From JAVBUZ01 sp031554725 (GTDB lineage: Bacteria > Bacillota > Clostridia > Lachnospirales > Lachnospiraceae), in NCBI GenBank assembly GCA_031554725.1, contig JAVBUZ010000198.1:1-6979 (forward strand): a stretch of 6,979 nucleotides of DNA, written 5' to 3'. The translations under genes were made by a program, and so were the position numbers. Below the pieces are notes generated by a model. That model saw only the letters and a list, made by a program, of their open reading frames with translations. It ran no database searches and had not been told where the DNA came from. This document shows, one piece after another, positions 1 through 5,223 of the stretch; within the stretch, counting starts at the first letter, position 1; each line of letters opens with the position of its first letter.

Positions 1-827
1 TCTGCAGAATCCTTATCAATACCAAGCTTGATATACTTGTCCATATATCTCTTGTATGATTTTTCTGCATATGGTTCTAATATTAAATCAACACTAGGTA
101 CTGTAAATCCACCATACTGTTGGCTTGCTGCACTAAGTACAATATCACCAATAACGTCAAATGCAACATCTAGTGTCTTTGGCTCGTTATACCAAATGTT
201 ACCCATCTCAAAACCACCAGTTAAAACATTTTCCACGTCAAAAAGACAACAATTCATGGTATCACGACGTGCTGACATATCATGCACATAAATATATCCA
301 TCGCGACATGCTTGAATTTCTTCTGTTGTCATAAAGAATTTCTGATATAGCTCTTTATTTAATTGGTTGAAAATAAGACTGCGCTTTGTTGAAACAAGTG
401 CAGAATCCGTATTTGCATTTTCTTTATCACCAATATACATAATGGATTGACTTTTTTTGTATACGTCATCCAACATACGTACAAAATCTTGTTTATAATT
501 ACGGTAATCCCGATAGCTCTTAGCAACAACTGGCTTTACTTGTTCCAATGCACTCTCTACCATATTATGCATAATAGGAATTGGAATCTCATCAATATCC
601 AGTTCATCAACCTTTTCTACTACATATTGGCATATATGACGTTTTTCCTCTTCTGTAAACTTCGTAAGCGCACGATAAGCACTCTTTCCAACTGCATTTA
701 CAACCTTTTGCACATTGAAAATTTCCATACTTCCGTCTTTTTTAATAACCTTTACACGTCTTTTTGTCTGATATTCCTCGCCATAATCAACCATCCCAGT
801 TGTTTTTTGTTCTACGGTATTACTCAT
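1..827 (-). CDS. nrdD: Anaerobic ribonucleoside-triphosphate reductase NrdD, N-terminal 275 residues (3' end outside window)
   Basis: This is the N-terminal part of the class III, glycyl-radical ribonucleotide reductase, which makes dNTPs from NTPs under anoxia in the cytoplasm. The frame is open from the ATG at 825-827 to the window edge, giving 275 residues. Residues about 23-115 form an ATP-cone (RVKVIKKDGSMEIF, then KVVNAV), the allosteric domain that senses ATP/dATP. The start of the catalytic barrel follows: DGYIYVHDMSARRDTMNCC at about 176-194 and LTGGFEMGN at about 202-210, both typical of NrdD. The Cys193-Cys194 pair lies where the family has its first active-site loop cysteine. The thiyl cysteine, zinc site and glycyl-radical loop lie beyond the left edge, as would any nrdG activase. 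The ribosome-binding site GGGAGG (836-841) sits 8 nt before the ATG. The upstream region has its own promoter and NrdR-type boxes, so the gene is probably repressed by NrdR when dATP is plentiful. Family call is firm; completeness of the gene cannot be judged. Confidence 0.95.
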   Translation of the reverse strand, partial: MSNTVEQKTTGMVDYGEEYQTKRRVKVIKKDGSMEIFNVQKVVNAVGKSAYRALTKFTEEEKRHICQYVVEKVDELDIDEIPIPIMHNMVESALEQVKPVVAKSYRDYRNYKQDFVRMLDDVYKKSQSIMYIGDKENANTDSALVSTKRSLIFNQLNKELYQKFFMTTEEIQACRDGYIYVHDMSARRDTMNCCLFDVENVLTGGFEMGNIWYNEPKTLDVAFDVIGDIVLSAASQQYGGFTVPSVDLILEPYAEKSYKRYMDKYIKLGIDKDSA

Positions 828-855
828 TTATACTTCCTCCCAGCTTCCCACACTA

Positions 856-871
856 GCACTAGATATAGTGT
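856..871 (-). promoter_or_regulatory. NrdR box (strong match)
   Basis: The 16-mer gcaCTAGATATAGtgt matches the NrdR-box pattern acaCTATATATAGtgt at 14 of 16 positions and is nearly palindromic. NrdR is the zinc-finger/ATP-cone repressor of ribonucleotide reductase genes, and its boxes usually lie in the promoter region of nrd operons, as here before nrdD. It lies about 35-50 nt downstream of the predicted transcription start. A second copy of the half-site CACTAG directly abuts it at 851-856. The match is read by eye; the role follows from the family and the gene it precedes. Confidence 0.82.
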
Positions 872-906
872 CAGTTCTTATATCGGCTTTCAACATGTGG
901 TAGTTA

Positions 907-922
907 ACACCTAGTATAGAAA
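907..922 (-). promoter_or_regulatory. Second, weaker NrdR-like box over the nrdD -10 element
   Basis: The 16-mer acaCCTAGTATAGaaa keeps the left flank and the TATAG part of the NrdR pattern (about 9 of 16 matches) and covers the -10 hexamer at 913-918. NrdR normally binds two boxes about 31-32 bp apart centre to centre. Here the centres are 51 bp apart, close to five helical turns, so both boxes would lie on the same face of the DNA. The position over the -10 element fits repression, but the match is modest. Confidence 0.45.
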
Positions 923-941
923 AAACTCAGGTAAAAGTCAA
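913..941 (-). promoter_or_regulatory. Sigma-A type promoter of nrdD
   Basis: On the minus strand TTGACT (936-941) and TATACT (913-918) are separated by exactly 17 nt, each hexamer one base from the vegetative consensus. Transcription would start near position 906, leaving a leader of about 80 nt that contains the strong NrdR box. This is the clearest promoter in the window and makes nrdD a separate transcription unit from the WYL regulator gene upstream. Confidence 0.8.
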
Positions 942-947
942 CGAATT

Positions 948-980
948 AACCCATGTGATAATTCACAAAAAAACCCATGT
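948..980. repeat. Pair of 9-bp direct repeats, 24-bp period
   Basis: AACCCATGT occurs at 948-956 and again at 972-980 (ACATGGGTT on the transcribed strand), just upstream of the nrdD -35 hexamer. The first copy overlaps the TGTGA palindrome and the second overlaps the hairpin behind the WYL gene. They may be binding sites for a regulator, or chance; two copies only. Confidence 0.45.
954..967. promoter_or_regulatory. Palindrome TGTGA-N4-TCACA upstream of the nrdD promoter
   Basis: The arms TGTGA and TCACA are perfect inverted repeats around a 4-nt centre. The centre lies about 54 bp upstream of the predicted nrdD start. The arms resemble Crp/Fnr-family half-sites with Fnr-like spacing; Rex operators have similar arms (TTGTGA/TCACAA) but usually a 6-nt centre. 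A redox-responsive or Crp/Fnr regulator of nrdD is plausible, but the protein cannot be named from the sequence. Confidence 0.4.
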
Positions 981-1000
981 AAATTTGTACCAAATTTTAC
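967..1000 (-). terminator. Weak candidate terminator behind the WYL regulator gene
   Basis: On the minus strand GTAAAATTTG (991-1000), loop GTA, and CAAATTTAC (979-987) form a 9-bp stem with one bulged A. Five nucleotides later comes a run of seven T (967-973). The stem is AT-rich and the T-run is not adjacent, so termination would be weak and some read-through into nrdD is possible. The structure begins about 21 nt after the WYL stop codon, the right place for an intrinsic terminator. Confidence 0.4.
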
Positions 1001-1021
1001 TTGACTTGAAAACCCTTTATT

Positions 1022-2005
1022 TTACTGATTTTCTGAAATTTCATTTAGCCAAGCCTTGTATTCTTTTTTAATATTTTCTGGTGAATAAATGCTAGCTTCT
1101 TTGCCCAAACCAGCAAGCCAACCAAAAAATGGAGAGCTTACTGCAACCTTTATTCTAAGCATAAAGGTATCCTCATCCTTCTTTCTTACTTCAGCATCTT
1201 TTCCAAATCTGTCCATTGCAACCCCAATAAGTCTATTTGGCAATTGCAATGTAACAGTCTCTTTTTTTCCTCCAAACATGCCAAAGGTCTGATTGGTATA
1301 CTGTACAATATCTATATCCTCAAATTCCTTCATTCCTATTCGGCTGAGCTTTGTAAGCTCTACTGTACCCATCTTATCTACACGATAATGCTTCAATAGT
1401 TTAGAGTCCTCATCATAAGCAATCAAATAGTAATTTTCATCCTGCCAAACTAACGCCCAGGGACTTACTGTATAGGACTGCTCTTTCTTAGGCTTTAATT
1501 CTTTTCTCAAGGTCCATTCTAAGTAGGTAAAGGTTATCTGCACATTTTCATATATTGCCTTATGTATGGCATCCACACTATAGTAGATACTTTCATTTTC
1601 TGTCTTTACTCGCCCAATAACATATACTTGTCGTTGTAGCTGCTTTGCTTCATGCTTACTCGTCAAACGTTCTAATTTTTTAATTAGCTCTCGAGATTTT
1701 TTTTGTGTAATAAACTTAGATGATTGTACCGCGTCAACAAGTAATTTTAGTTCTGCCAATTCAAACTCTCTACTTGCCAAATAGTAACCACCATTTGATT
1801 TTGAGCGCACTGGTATAATATCATAGCCATAGGCTATAAGCTGGTTTATATCATCATAAATACTTTTTCGCTCTGCATTTATTCCCTCTGCTGCTAATCT
1901 ATCAATAATGTCCTGGGTGCTAAGTAAATTGCTTTCGTCTGTGCTTTCAGATAGCATCTGAATAATATATAATAGCTTTAGTTTCTGATTTGATGATTTT
2001 GCCAT
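1022..2005 (-). CDS. WYL-domain transcriptional regulator with N-terminal HTH
   Basis: This 327-residue protein has the standard three-part layout of WYL regulators. Residues about 5-75 form a winged helix-turn-helix of the DeoR/HTH_11 type (STQDIIDRLAAEGI, then SIYDDINQLIAYGYDI). Residues about 143-212 form the WYL domain, with the name-giving motif present as Tyr-Tyr-Leu (192-194) and the conserved YRVDKM strand at 207-212. Residues about 248-321 match the C-terminal WCX extension. Full length for the family, with no truncation. WYL domains bind ligands that include nucleic-acid fragments in studied members (PafBC, BrxR); this protein's ligand is unknown. The start at 2005 is preceded by AAAGGA very close to the ATG and by AGAGAGG further off, so initiation may be modest. 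The gene lies 20 bp behind the YjjG-type nucleotidase and is probably co-transcribed with it. It could regulate its own operon or nrdD downstream; neither is shown. Confidence 0.9.
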   Translation of the reverse strand: MAKSSNQKLKLLYIIQMLSESTDESNLLSTQDIIDRLAAEGINAERKSIYDDINQLIAYGYDIIPVRSKSNGGYYLASREFELAELKLLVDAVQSSKFITQKKSRELIKKLERLTSKHEAKQLQRQVYVIGRVKTENESIYYSVDAIHKAIYENVQITFTYLEWTLRKELKPKKEQSYTVSPWALVWQDENYYLIAYDEDSKLLKHYRVDKMGTVELTKLSRIGMKEFEDIDIVQYTNQTFGMFGGKKETVTLQLPNRLIGVAMDRFGKDAEVRKKDEDTFMLRIKVAVSSPFFGWLAGLGKEASIYSPENIKKEYKAWLNEISENQ

Positions 2006-2025
2006 ATTCCTTTAGCCTCTCTACT

Positions 2026-2730
2026 TTAGTTAAGTATTGTAAATATATCTCGTAGTCTCTTTATTTCAAACGTCACATCTACATCTAAATCTTTTTCTTG
2101 TCCAGTTGGGTTATACCAGCAAGTAGCAATTCCTGCATTGTTACCCCCTTTTATATCACTGCTTAAAGCATCTCCAATAATAAGTGCCTGTTCTTTATCA
2201 AAGTCCTCTTCATCCTGAGCAATTCTCTCAAAGCATTTTTCAAAAAATTCTATCTGTGGTTTCGGCACTCCCAATTCCTCTGAAATAAATATCTGATCCA
2301 TCACCTTATCAAAACCCGATAGCTTGAGTTTTGATTGCTGTGTACTTTTTACACCATTTGTCACTACATATTGCTTATAATTTCCTTGAAGTTCTTTACA
2401 TACTTCTAGGGAATCTTCTATGTATTTATATACCTCCCCTAGATAAAGCTGATAATGGTTCATAAAGGTCTCTACATCTGGGCAAATAATCTTATATTCT
2501 TCAAAAAGGTCAGTAAACCGACCTACTAAAAGTTCTTTTTTGGTAACCTCATTAAGCTCTAGTCGCTTCCACCACCCATCATTAATCTGTGCGTATCTAC
2601 AAATCATTTCTTCTGTTACTTCTACGCCTATTTCTTCCAAGCATTTTGTAATTCCTATTCTTTGAGAGTAAGGAAAATCTAATAAGGTTCCATCTACATC
2701 CCATAATAAATATTTATATTTCACCAGCAT
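2026..2730 (-). CDS. yjjG: YjjG-type HAD nucleotidase (noncanonical pyrimidine nucleotidase)
   Basis: A 234-residue haloacid-dehalogenase phosphatase of subfamily I, the size of Escherichia coli YjjG, which dephosphorylates nucleoside monophosphates including noncanonical pyrimidines and so cleans the nucleotide pool. All four HAD motifs are visible: DVDGT at 11-15 (nucleophile Asp11, acid/base Asp13), TNG at 124-126, Lys157 in GVPKP, and GDALSSD at 186-192 with the metal-binding aspartates Asp187 and Asp192. The insert at about 20-100 is the helical cap. The NDGWW cap segment (50-54) and the GGNNAGIATCWYNP end also fit YjjG. The ribosome-binding site GAGGAG stands close before the ATG at 2730. 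A strong terminator sits 32 bp upstream, and no good promoter was found in that gap. The WYL regulator gene follows after 20 bp, so the two are probably one transcript. The exact substrate is inferred from the family. Confidence 0.87.
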   Translation of the reverse strand: MLVKYKYLLWDVDGTLLDFPYSQRIGITKCLEEIGVEVTEEMICRYAQINDGWWKRLELNEVTKKELLVGRFTDLFEEYKIICPDVETFMNHYQLYLGEVYKYIEDSLEVCKELQGNYKQYVVTNGVKSTQQSKLKLSGFDKVMDQIFISEELGVPKPQIEFFEKCFERIAQDEEDFDKEQALIIGDALSSDIKGGNNAGIATCWYNPTGQEKDLDVDVTFEIKRLRDIFTILN

Positions 2731-2762
2731 TTCTCCTCTACTTACCTTTTATATTTTTCAAT

Positions 2763-2796
2763 GGAAAAAAGGTGCCCACTTATCGTGAACACCTTA
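2763..2796 (-). terminator. Strong Rho-independent terminator after the MutS-like/rnhA/small-peptide unit
   Basis: On the minus strand AAGGTGTTCAC (2785-2795), loop GATAA, and GTGGGCACCTT (2769-2779) form an unbroken 11-bp stem with two G-U pairs, continuing into T-residues (2765-2770). It starts 8 nt after the stop codon of the 41-residue peptide. On the plus strand there is no T-run, so it acts in one direction only. Confidence 0.88.
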
Positions 2797-2803
2797 TATG
2801 TTG

Positions 2804-2929
2804 CTATGAATTTTTCTTATCTTTTCTTTTTCGCATAGTAATTCCTATAAAAATACCTGCGCCTGCAACAACGGCAATAATTGCCAATAACACAAGATAA
2901 CTTAAAAATGTATTGAAAAATGAAATCAT
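2804..2929 (-). CDS. 41-residue single-pass membrane peptide (small ORF)
   Basis: A complete small frame reads from ATG (2927-2929) to TAG (2804-2806). The product starts MISFFNTFLSYLV, has one hydrophobic helix at about 8-31 with a glycine-rich part (VAGAGIFIGI), and ends in a strongly basic tail (RKRKDKKNS). That predicts a single-pass inner-membrane peptide with its C-terminus in the cytoplasm by the positive-inside rule. It has no recognised catalytic motif and I cannot name a function. Support for it being real: AGGAG at 2941-2945, a position 32 bp behind rnhA, and a strong terminator right after its stop codon. The ribosome-binding site is 11 nt from the ATG, with an ATG-ATG-TAA mini-frame in between. 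No in-frame upstream start exists because a TGA closes the frame. Probably co-transcribed with rnhA and the membrane-bound MutS-like gene. Confidence 0.72.
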   Translation of the reverse strand: MISFFNTFLSYLVLLAIIAVVAGAGIFIGITMRKRKDKKNS

Positions 2930-2930
2930 A

Positions 2931-2945
2931 TTACATCATGCTCCT
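2931..2945 (-). promoter_or_regulatory. Ribosome-binding site and ATG-ATG-TAA mini-frame before the small peptide
   Basis: AGGAG at 2941-2945 is followed by ATG ATG TAA (2931-2939), then one T, then the true ATG of the 41-residue peptide. Ribosomes could start on the second ATG (spacing about 5 nt) and stop at once, or start on the main ATG (spacing 11 nt). This may lower or tune synthesis of the peptide. Confidence 0.45.
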
Positions 2946-2961
2946 TTCATATACAAATCAA

Positions 2962-3444
2962 TTATAACAATGAATCCCCATTATCGTCAAGCAAGTTATC
3001 GCCATCTGCCGCTGCTGTTGCTAATTCATCACAGCGTTCATTTTCCGGATGTCCATCATGTCCTTTTACCCATTCAAAAGTAACTGTGTGGGGCTTTACT
3101 GCTGCAAGTAATCGTTGCCATAACTCTATGTTTTTGACTGGTTTTTTCGTGCTAGTCTTCCAATTGTTTTTCTGCCAATTCTCAAGCCAGTGTTGATTAA
3201 AAGCATCCGTTACATACTTTGAATCCGAAACAAGCTTTACATTACATGGCTTCGTCAAGGCTTCAAGTCCTATAATAGCTCCCATAAGCTCCATTCGATT
3301 GTTTGTGGTCTTTTTGTAGCCTGCCGAAAATTCTCTGACATGCATGGTGCCATTGGGATCTACATATTGCAGAACAACCCCATATCCACCTGGTCCGTCT
3401 GGATTTCCTCTTGCTGCACCATCCGTATATATTGTTACATTCAT
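2962..3444 (-). CDS. rnhA: Ribonuclease HI
   Basis: A 160-residue type 1 RNase H, which cleaves the RNA strand of RNA-DNA hybrids in the cytoplasm (R-loops, Okazaki primers, misinserted ribonucleotides). The length is close to the 155 residues of the Escherichia coli enzyme. With the start used here, the four carboxylates are Asp8 (YTDGAARGNP), Glu52 (NNRMEL), Asp74 (SDSKYV) and Asp139 (ERCDELA). The flexible catalytic histidine is His129 (VKGHDGHPENE). The basic handle region typical of RNase HI is present (WLENWQKNNWKTSTKKPVKN, about 86-105). No N-terminal hybrid-binding domain is present. A TTG start at 3453 is possible, but its AGGAG would be only 1 nt away. The ATG at 3444 has GGAG 3 nt and AGGAG 10 nt upstream, and overlaps the MutS-like stop codon as ATGA. 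That overlap implies translational coupling. The acidic tail (DGDNLLDDNGDSLL) is unremarkable. Confidence 0.94.
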   Translation of the reverse strand: MNVTIYTDGAARGNPDGPGGYGVVLQYVDPNGTMHVREFSAGYKKTTNNRMELMGAIIGLEALTKPCNVKLVSDSKYVTDAFNQHWLENWQKNNWKTSTKKPVKNIELWQRLLAAVKPHTVTFEWVKGHDGHPENERCDELATAAADGDNLLDDNGDSLL

Positions 3445-5126
3445 GCTCTCCAAACTCCTGTCTTTAAAAAGCTTTCCGCCTGTTCATTTGCTTTCTCTAT
3501 TATGCTATCATCATATCCCATAACACTCAAGAGCTTAATTGCATTTCGTGTTGTTGCTTTACCATCTAGAAGCTTATAATTAAAGCAAACATCTCCATTT
3601 TCCACTGTCTCTTTAAAGTGATAGTTATCATAGTCCTTTGCAAGTAAATCTGAAAGTTCAAGGTCATGGGTTGCTGCAAAGCATTGAACATTTTTACCGA
3701 TTAGACTATTCAGTATTTGGGTAGAGGCCGCGATTCGTTCAATGGTATTGGTACCTCGAAGTACCTCATCTACAAAACAAAGTATCTTATATTTTGACTC
3801 TGCCACGGCATCCACAATTCTTTTTAGGGATTTAATTTCTACAACAAAATAACTCTCTTTATTTTGCAAATTATCTCTAAGAGCCATTGAAGAACAGATC
3901 TTATAAAAAGAACCTTCGTATGCATCCGCAGGACAAGTATAAATGGTCTGTGCCATAATCGCCGTTACTGCAATGGTCTTCAAAAAAGTGGACTTTCCAG
4001 AAGCGTTTGACCCTGTCAGCAATACCCCCTTTGATGCCGAAATACTATTTTTAACTGGCTCTGTAATTAATGGATGATATACATTCACTGCACATAATAT
4101 TTCCTTTTCACTTAATACAGGCTTGCACCACTGGTTCTCCACTGACTTTCTATAAGCTCCTATGGCAATCGTTGTTTCTAGGTAACCAACTACCTGTACT
4201 AATTCATCAATATCTGATACATGCTTTCTTACCTGCATGAGCATATTATTAAATTTTATTAAATCTAAGTGTAGTACCATCCTCAAGTAATCAAGTATTA
4301 TATCTATTGGATTTCCTGACCCCGACATACGTCCTGAAGACATTAGCCAAAAAGAGCCTCGTCTAAATTGAATTAATCCTTTTTTGTGTGTTCTAATTTT
4401 TTCCTGTTCTGTTGAACATGCATCTATTTTTAATCGTTCGATTGCATCAGCCGCCTTAAGAAGGCGCATTATATATGCAAAGCTAGTGATATAAGGGTCT
4501 ACTTCATTTTTTTCTTTAAAGTAAGAAATCATATTTACAATCATAATTCCAACCACTAAAACCAATCCTATTGGTGCTTCAAAAAAGCAAGTTGCTATAG
4601 CTGGAACCAATAAAATATTAAGGATATAATGTTTCAAATTACTCTTTTCCCCTAAAACATCTAGATAATCTAAGTAATCATATAGGGAAAACTTTCCTGT
4701 CTTTCCTAACTGCGCAAGTATTACTTGCAACTTGATTCGTTCATCACTATGAGTCCCAAAATATTCCACCAGCTCATCAAAGTGCTTTAACTCTTCTATA
4801 CTTTGCTTTGGGTTTCTAAGGGTATTATATAGAACCTCTTCTCCTGCCGAGGAATAGGTATCATTTAAGCGTTTGAAAATATCATCATAGCTTAAGTCAT
4901 TCCATGTAATATCATCAATGCTATATGGTGTTATATGTCTGTTGTAAAAATGAGAAATCGAATGATACTGTTGCTCATTATATTCTTTTGCTGGTGGCTT
5001 TCCATATTCTTCATGCAACTTGCGGATGAAGTTTCTTTTCATCATTCGGTCATCCCAAATCCCTTTTCCCAGCATTAATACAATCACTATTATTACAAAA
5101 ACACCAAAGGCTATATAGGCTTCCAT
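3441..5126 (-). CDS. Membrane-anchored MutS-like ATPase (MutS domain V family)
   Basis: This 561-residue protein has a complete MutS-type ATPase at its C-terminus. Visible motifs are NVYHPLI at about 348-354, Walker A GSNASGKST at 372-380, the MutS signature loop SYFVVEIKSL at 425-434, Walker B ILCFVDE with Asp453-Glu454, and the switch histidine in ATHD at about 486-489. The front half is not a standard MutS. There is no mismatch-binding domain with a Phe-X-Glu motif, one hydrophobic helix at about 3-20, and a second hydrophobic stretch at about 167-203, long enough for a helical hairpin. It therefore looks anchored in the membrane with the ATPase in the cytoplasm. There is no Smr nuclease tail, so it is not MutS2. 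Classical mismatch repair is unlikely; the function is unknown. A TTG start at 5156 falls in the T-run of the upstream terminator. The ATG at 5126 with AGAGG 5 nt upstream is preferred. The stop overlaps the rnhA start (ATGA). Confidence 0.88.
   Translation of the reverse strand: MEAYIAFGVFVIIVIVLMLGKGIWDDRMMKRNFIRKLHEEYGKPPAKEYNEQQYHSISHFYNRHITPYSIDDITWNDLSYDDIFKRLNDTYSSAGEEVLYNTLRNPKQSIEELKHFDELVEYFGTHSDERIKLQVILAQLGKTGKFSLYDYLDYLDVLGEKSNLKHYILNILLVPAIATCFFEAPIGLVLVVGIMIVNMISYFKEKNEVDPYITSFAYIMRLLKAADAIERLKIDACSTEQEKIRTHKKGLIQFRRGSFWLMSSGRMSGSGNPIDIILDYLRMVLHLDLIKFNNMLMQVRKHVSDIDELVQVVGYLETTIAIGAYRKSVENQWCKPVLSEKEILCAVNVYHPLITEPVKNSISASKGVLLTGSNASGKSTFLKTIAVTAIMAQTIYTCPADAYEGSFYKICSSMALRDNLQNKESYFVVEIKSLKRIVDAVAESKYKILCFVDEVLRGTNTIERIAASTQILNSLIGKNVQCFAATHDLELSDLLAKDYDNYHFKETVENGDVCFNYKLLDGKATTRNAIKLLSVMGYDDSIIEKANEQAESFLKTGVWRA
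3446..3459 (-). promoter_or_regulatory. Ribosome-binding sites for rnhA inside the MutS-like gene
   Basis: AGGAG (3455-3459) and GGAG (3448-3451) lie 10 and 3 nt before the ATG at 3444, within the last codons of the MutS-like gene. With the ATGA overlap they support translation restart by ribosomes finishing the upstream gene, and argue against the TTG at 3453. Confidence 0.65.
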
Positions 5127-5131
5127 GTTGT

Positions 5132-5136
5132 CCTCT
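5132..5136 (-). promoter_or_regulatory. Ribosome-binding site that fixes the MutS-like start
   Basis: AGAGG (preceded by further AG repeats) lies 5 nt before the ATG at 5126. The alternative TTG at 5154-5156 would add ten residues that are simply the translation of this purine-rich leader, and it lies inside the terminator T-run. Hence the shorter start. Confidence 0.7.
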
Positions 5137-5154
5137 CTCTTCCTAGCAATTTTC

Positions 5155-5195
5155 AAAAAATCCTATAAGGGGCAAATTACTTTGCCCCCTATAGG
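5155..5195 (-). terminator. Very strong Rho-independent terminator after the purine permease
   Basis: On the minus strand CCTATAGGGGGCAAA (5181-5195), loop GTAA, and TTTGCCCCTTATAGG (5162-5176) form a continuous 15-bp stem with a single G-U pair, followed by A and six T (5155-5160). It begins 28 nt after the permease stop codon. The G-U pair would be an A-C mismatch in the opposite strand, which with the missing T-run shows the terminator is built for minus-strand transcription. Only 28 nt separate the T-run from the next ATG. Confidence 0.95.
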
Positions 5196-5223
5196 TTTGT
5201 AGCTAAAAATATATTTATATATT

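Noticed and set aside
28..291. 87-codon open frame on the plus strand
   Set aside because: It is antisense to the clear nrdD frame, and the product resembles no family.
447..914. 155-codon open frame on the plus strand
   Set aside because: It lies antisense to nrdD and its control region, has no ribosome-binding site, and the protein is low-complexity and hydrophobic as expected from a reverse reading of a real gene.
954..967. Rex operator
   Set aside because: The arms are similar, but the centre is 4 nt rather than the usual 6 and the outer bases are not symmetric, so it is reported only as an unassigned palindrome.
3445..3453. TTG start giving rnhA three more residues
   Set aside because: Its ribosome-binding site would be only 1 nt away, while the ATG at 3444 has well-placed sites and the typical ATGA coupling.
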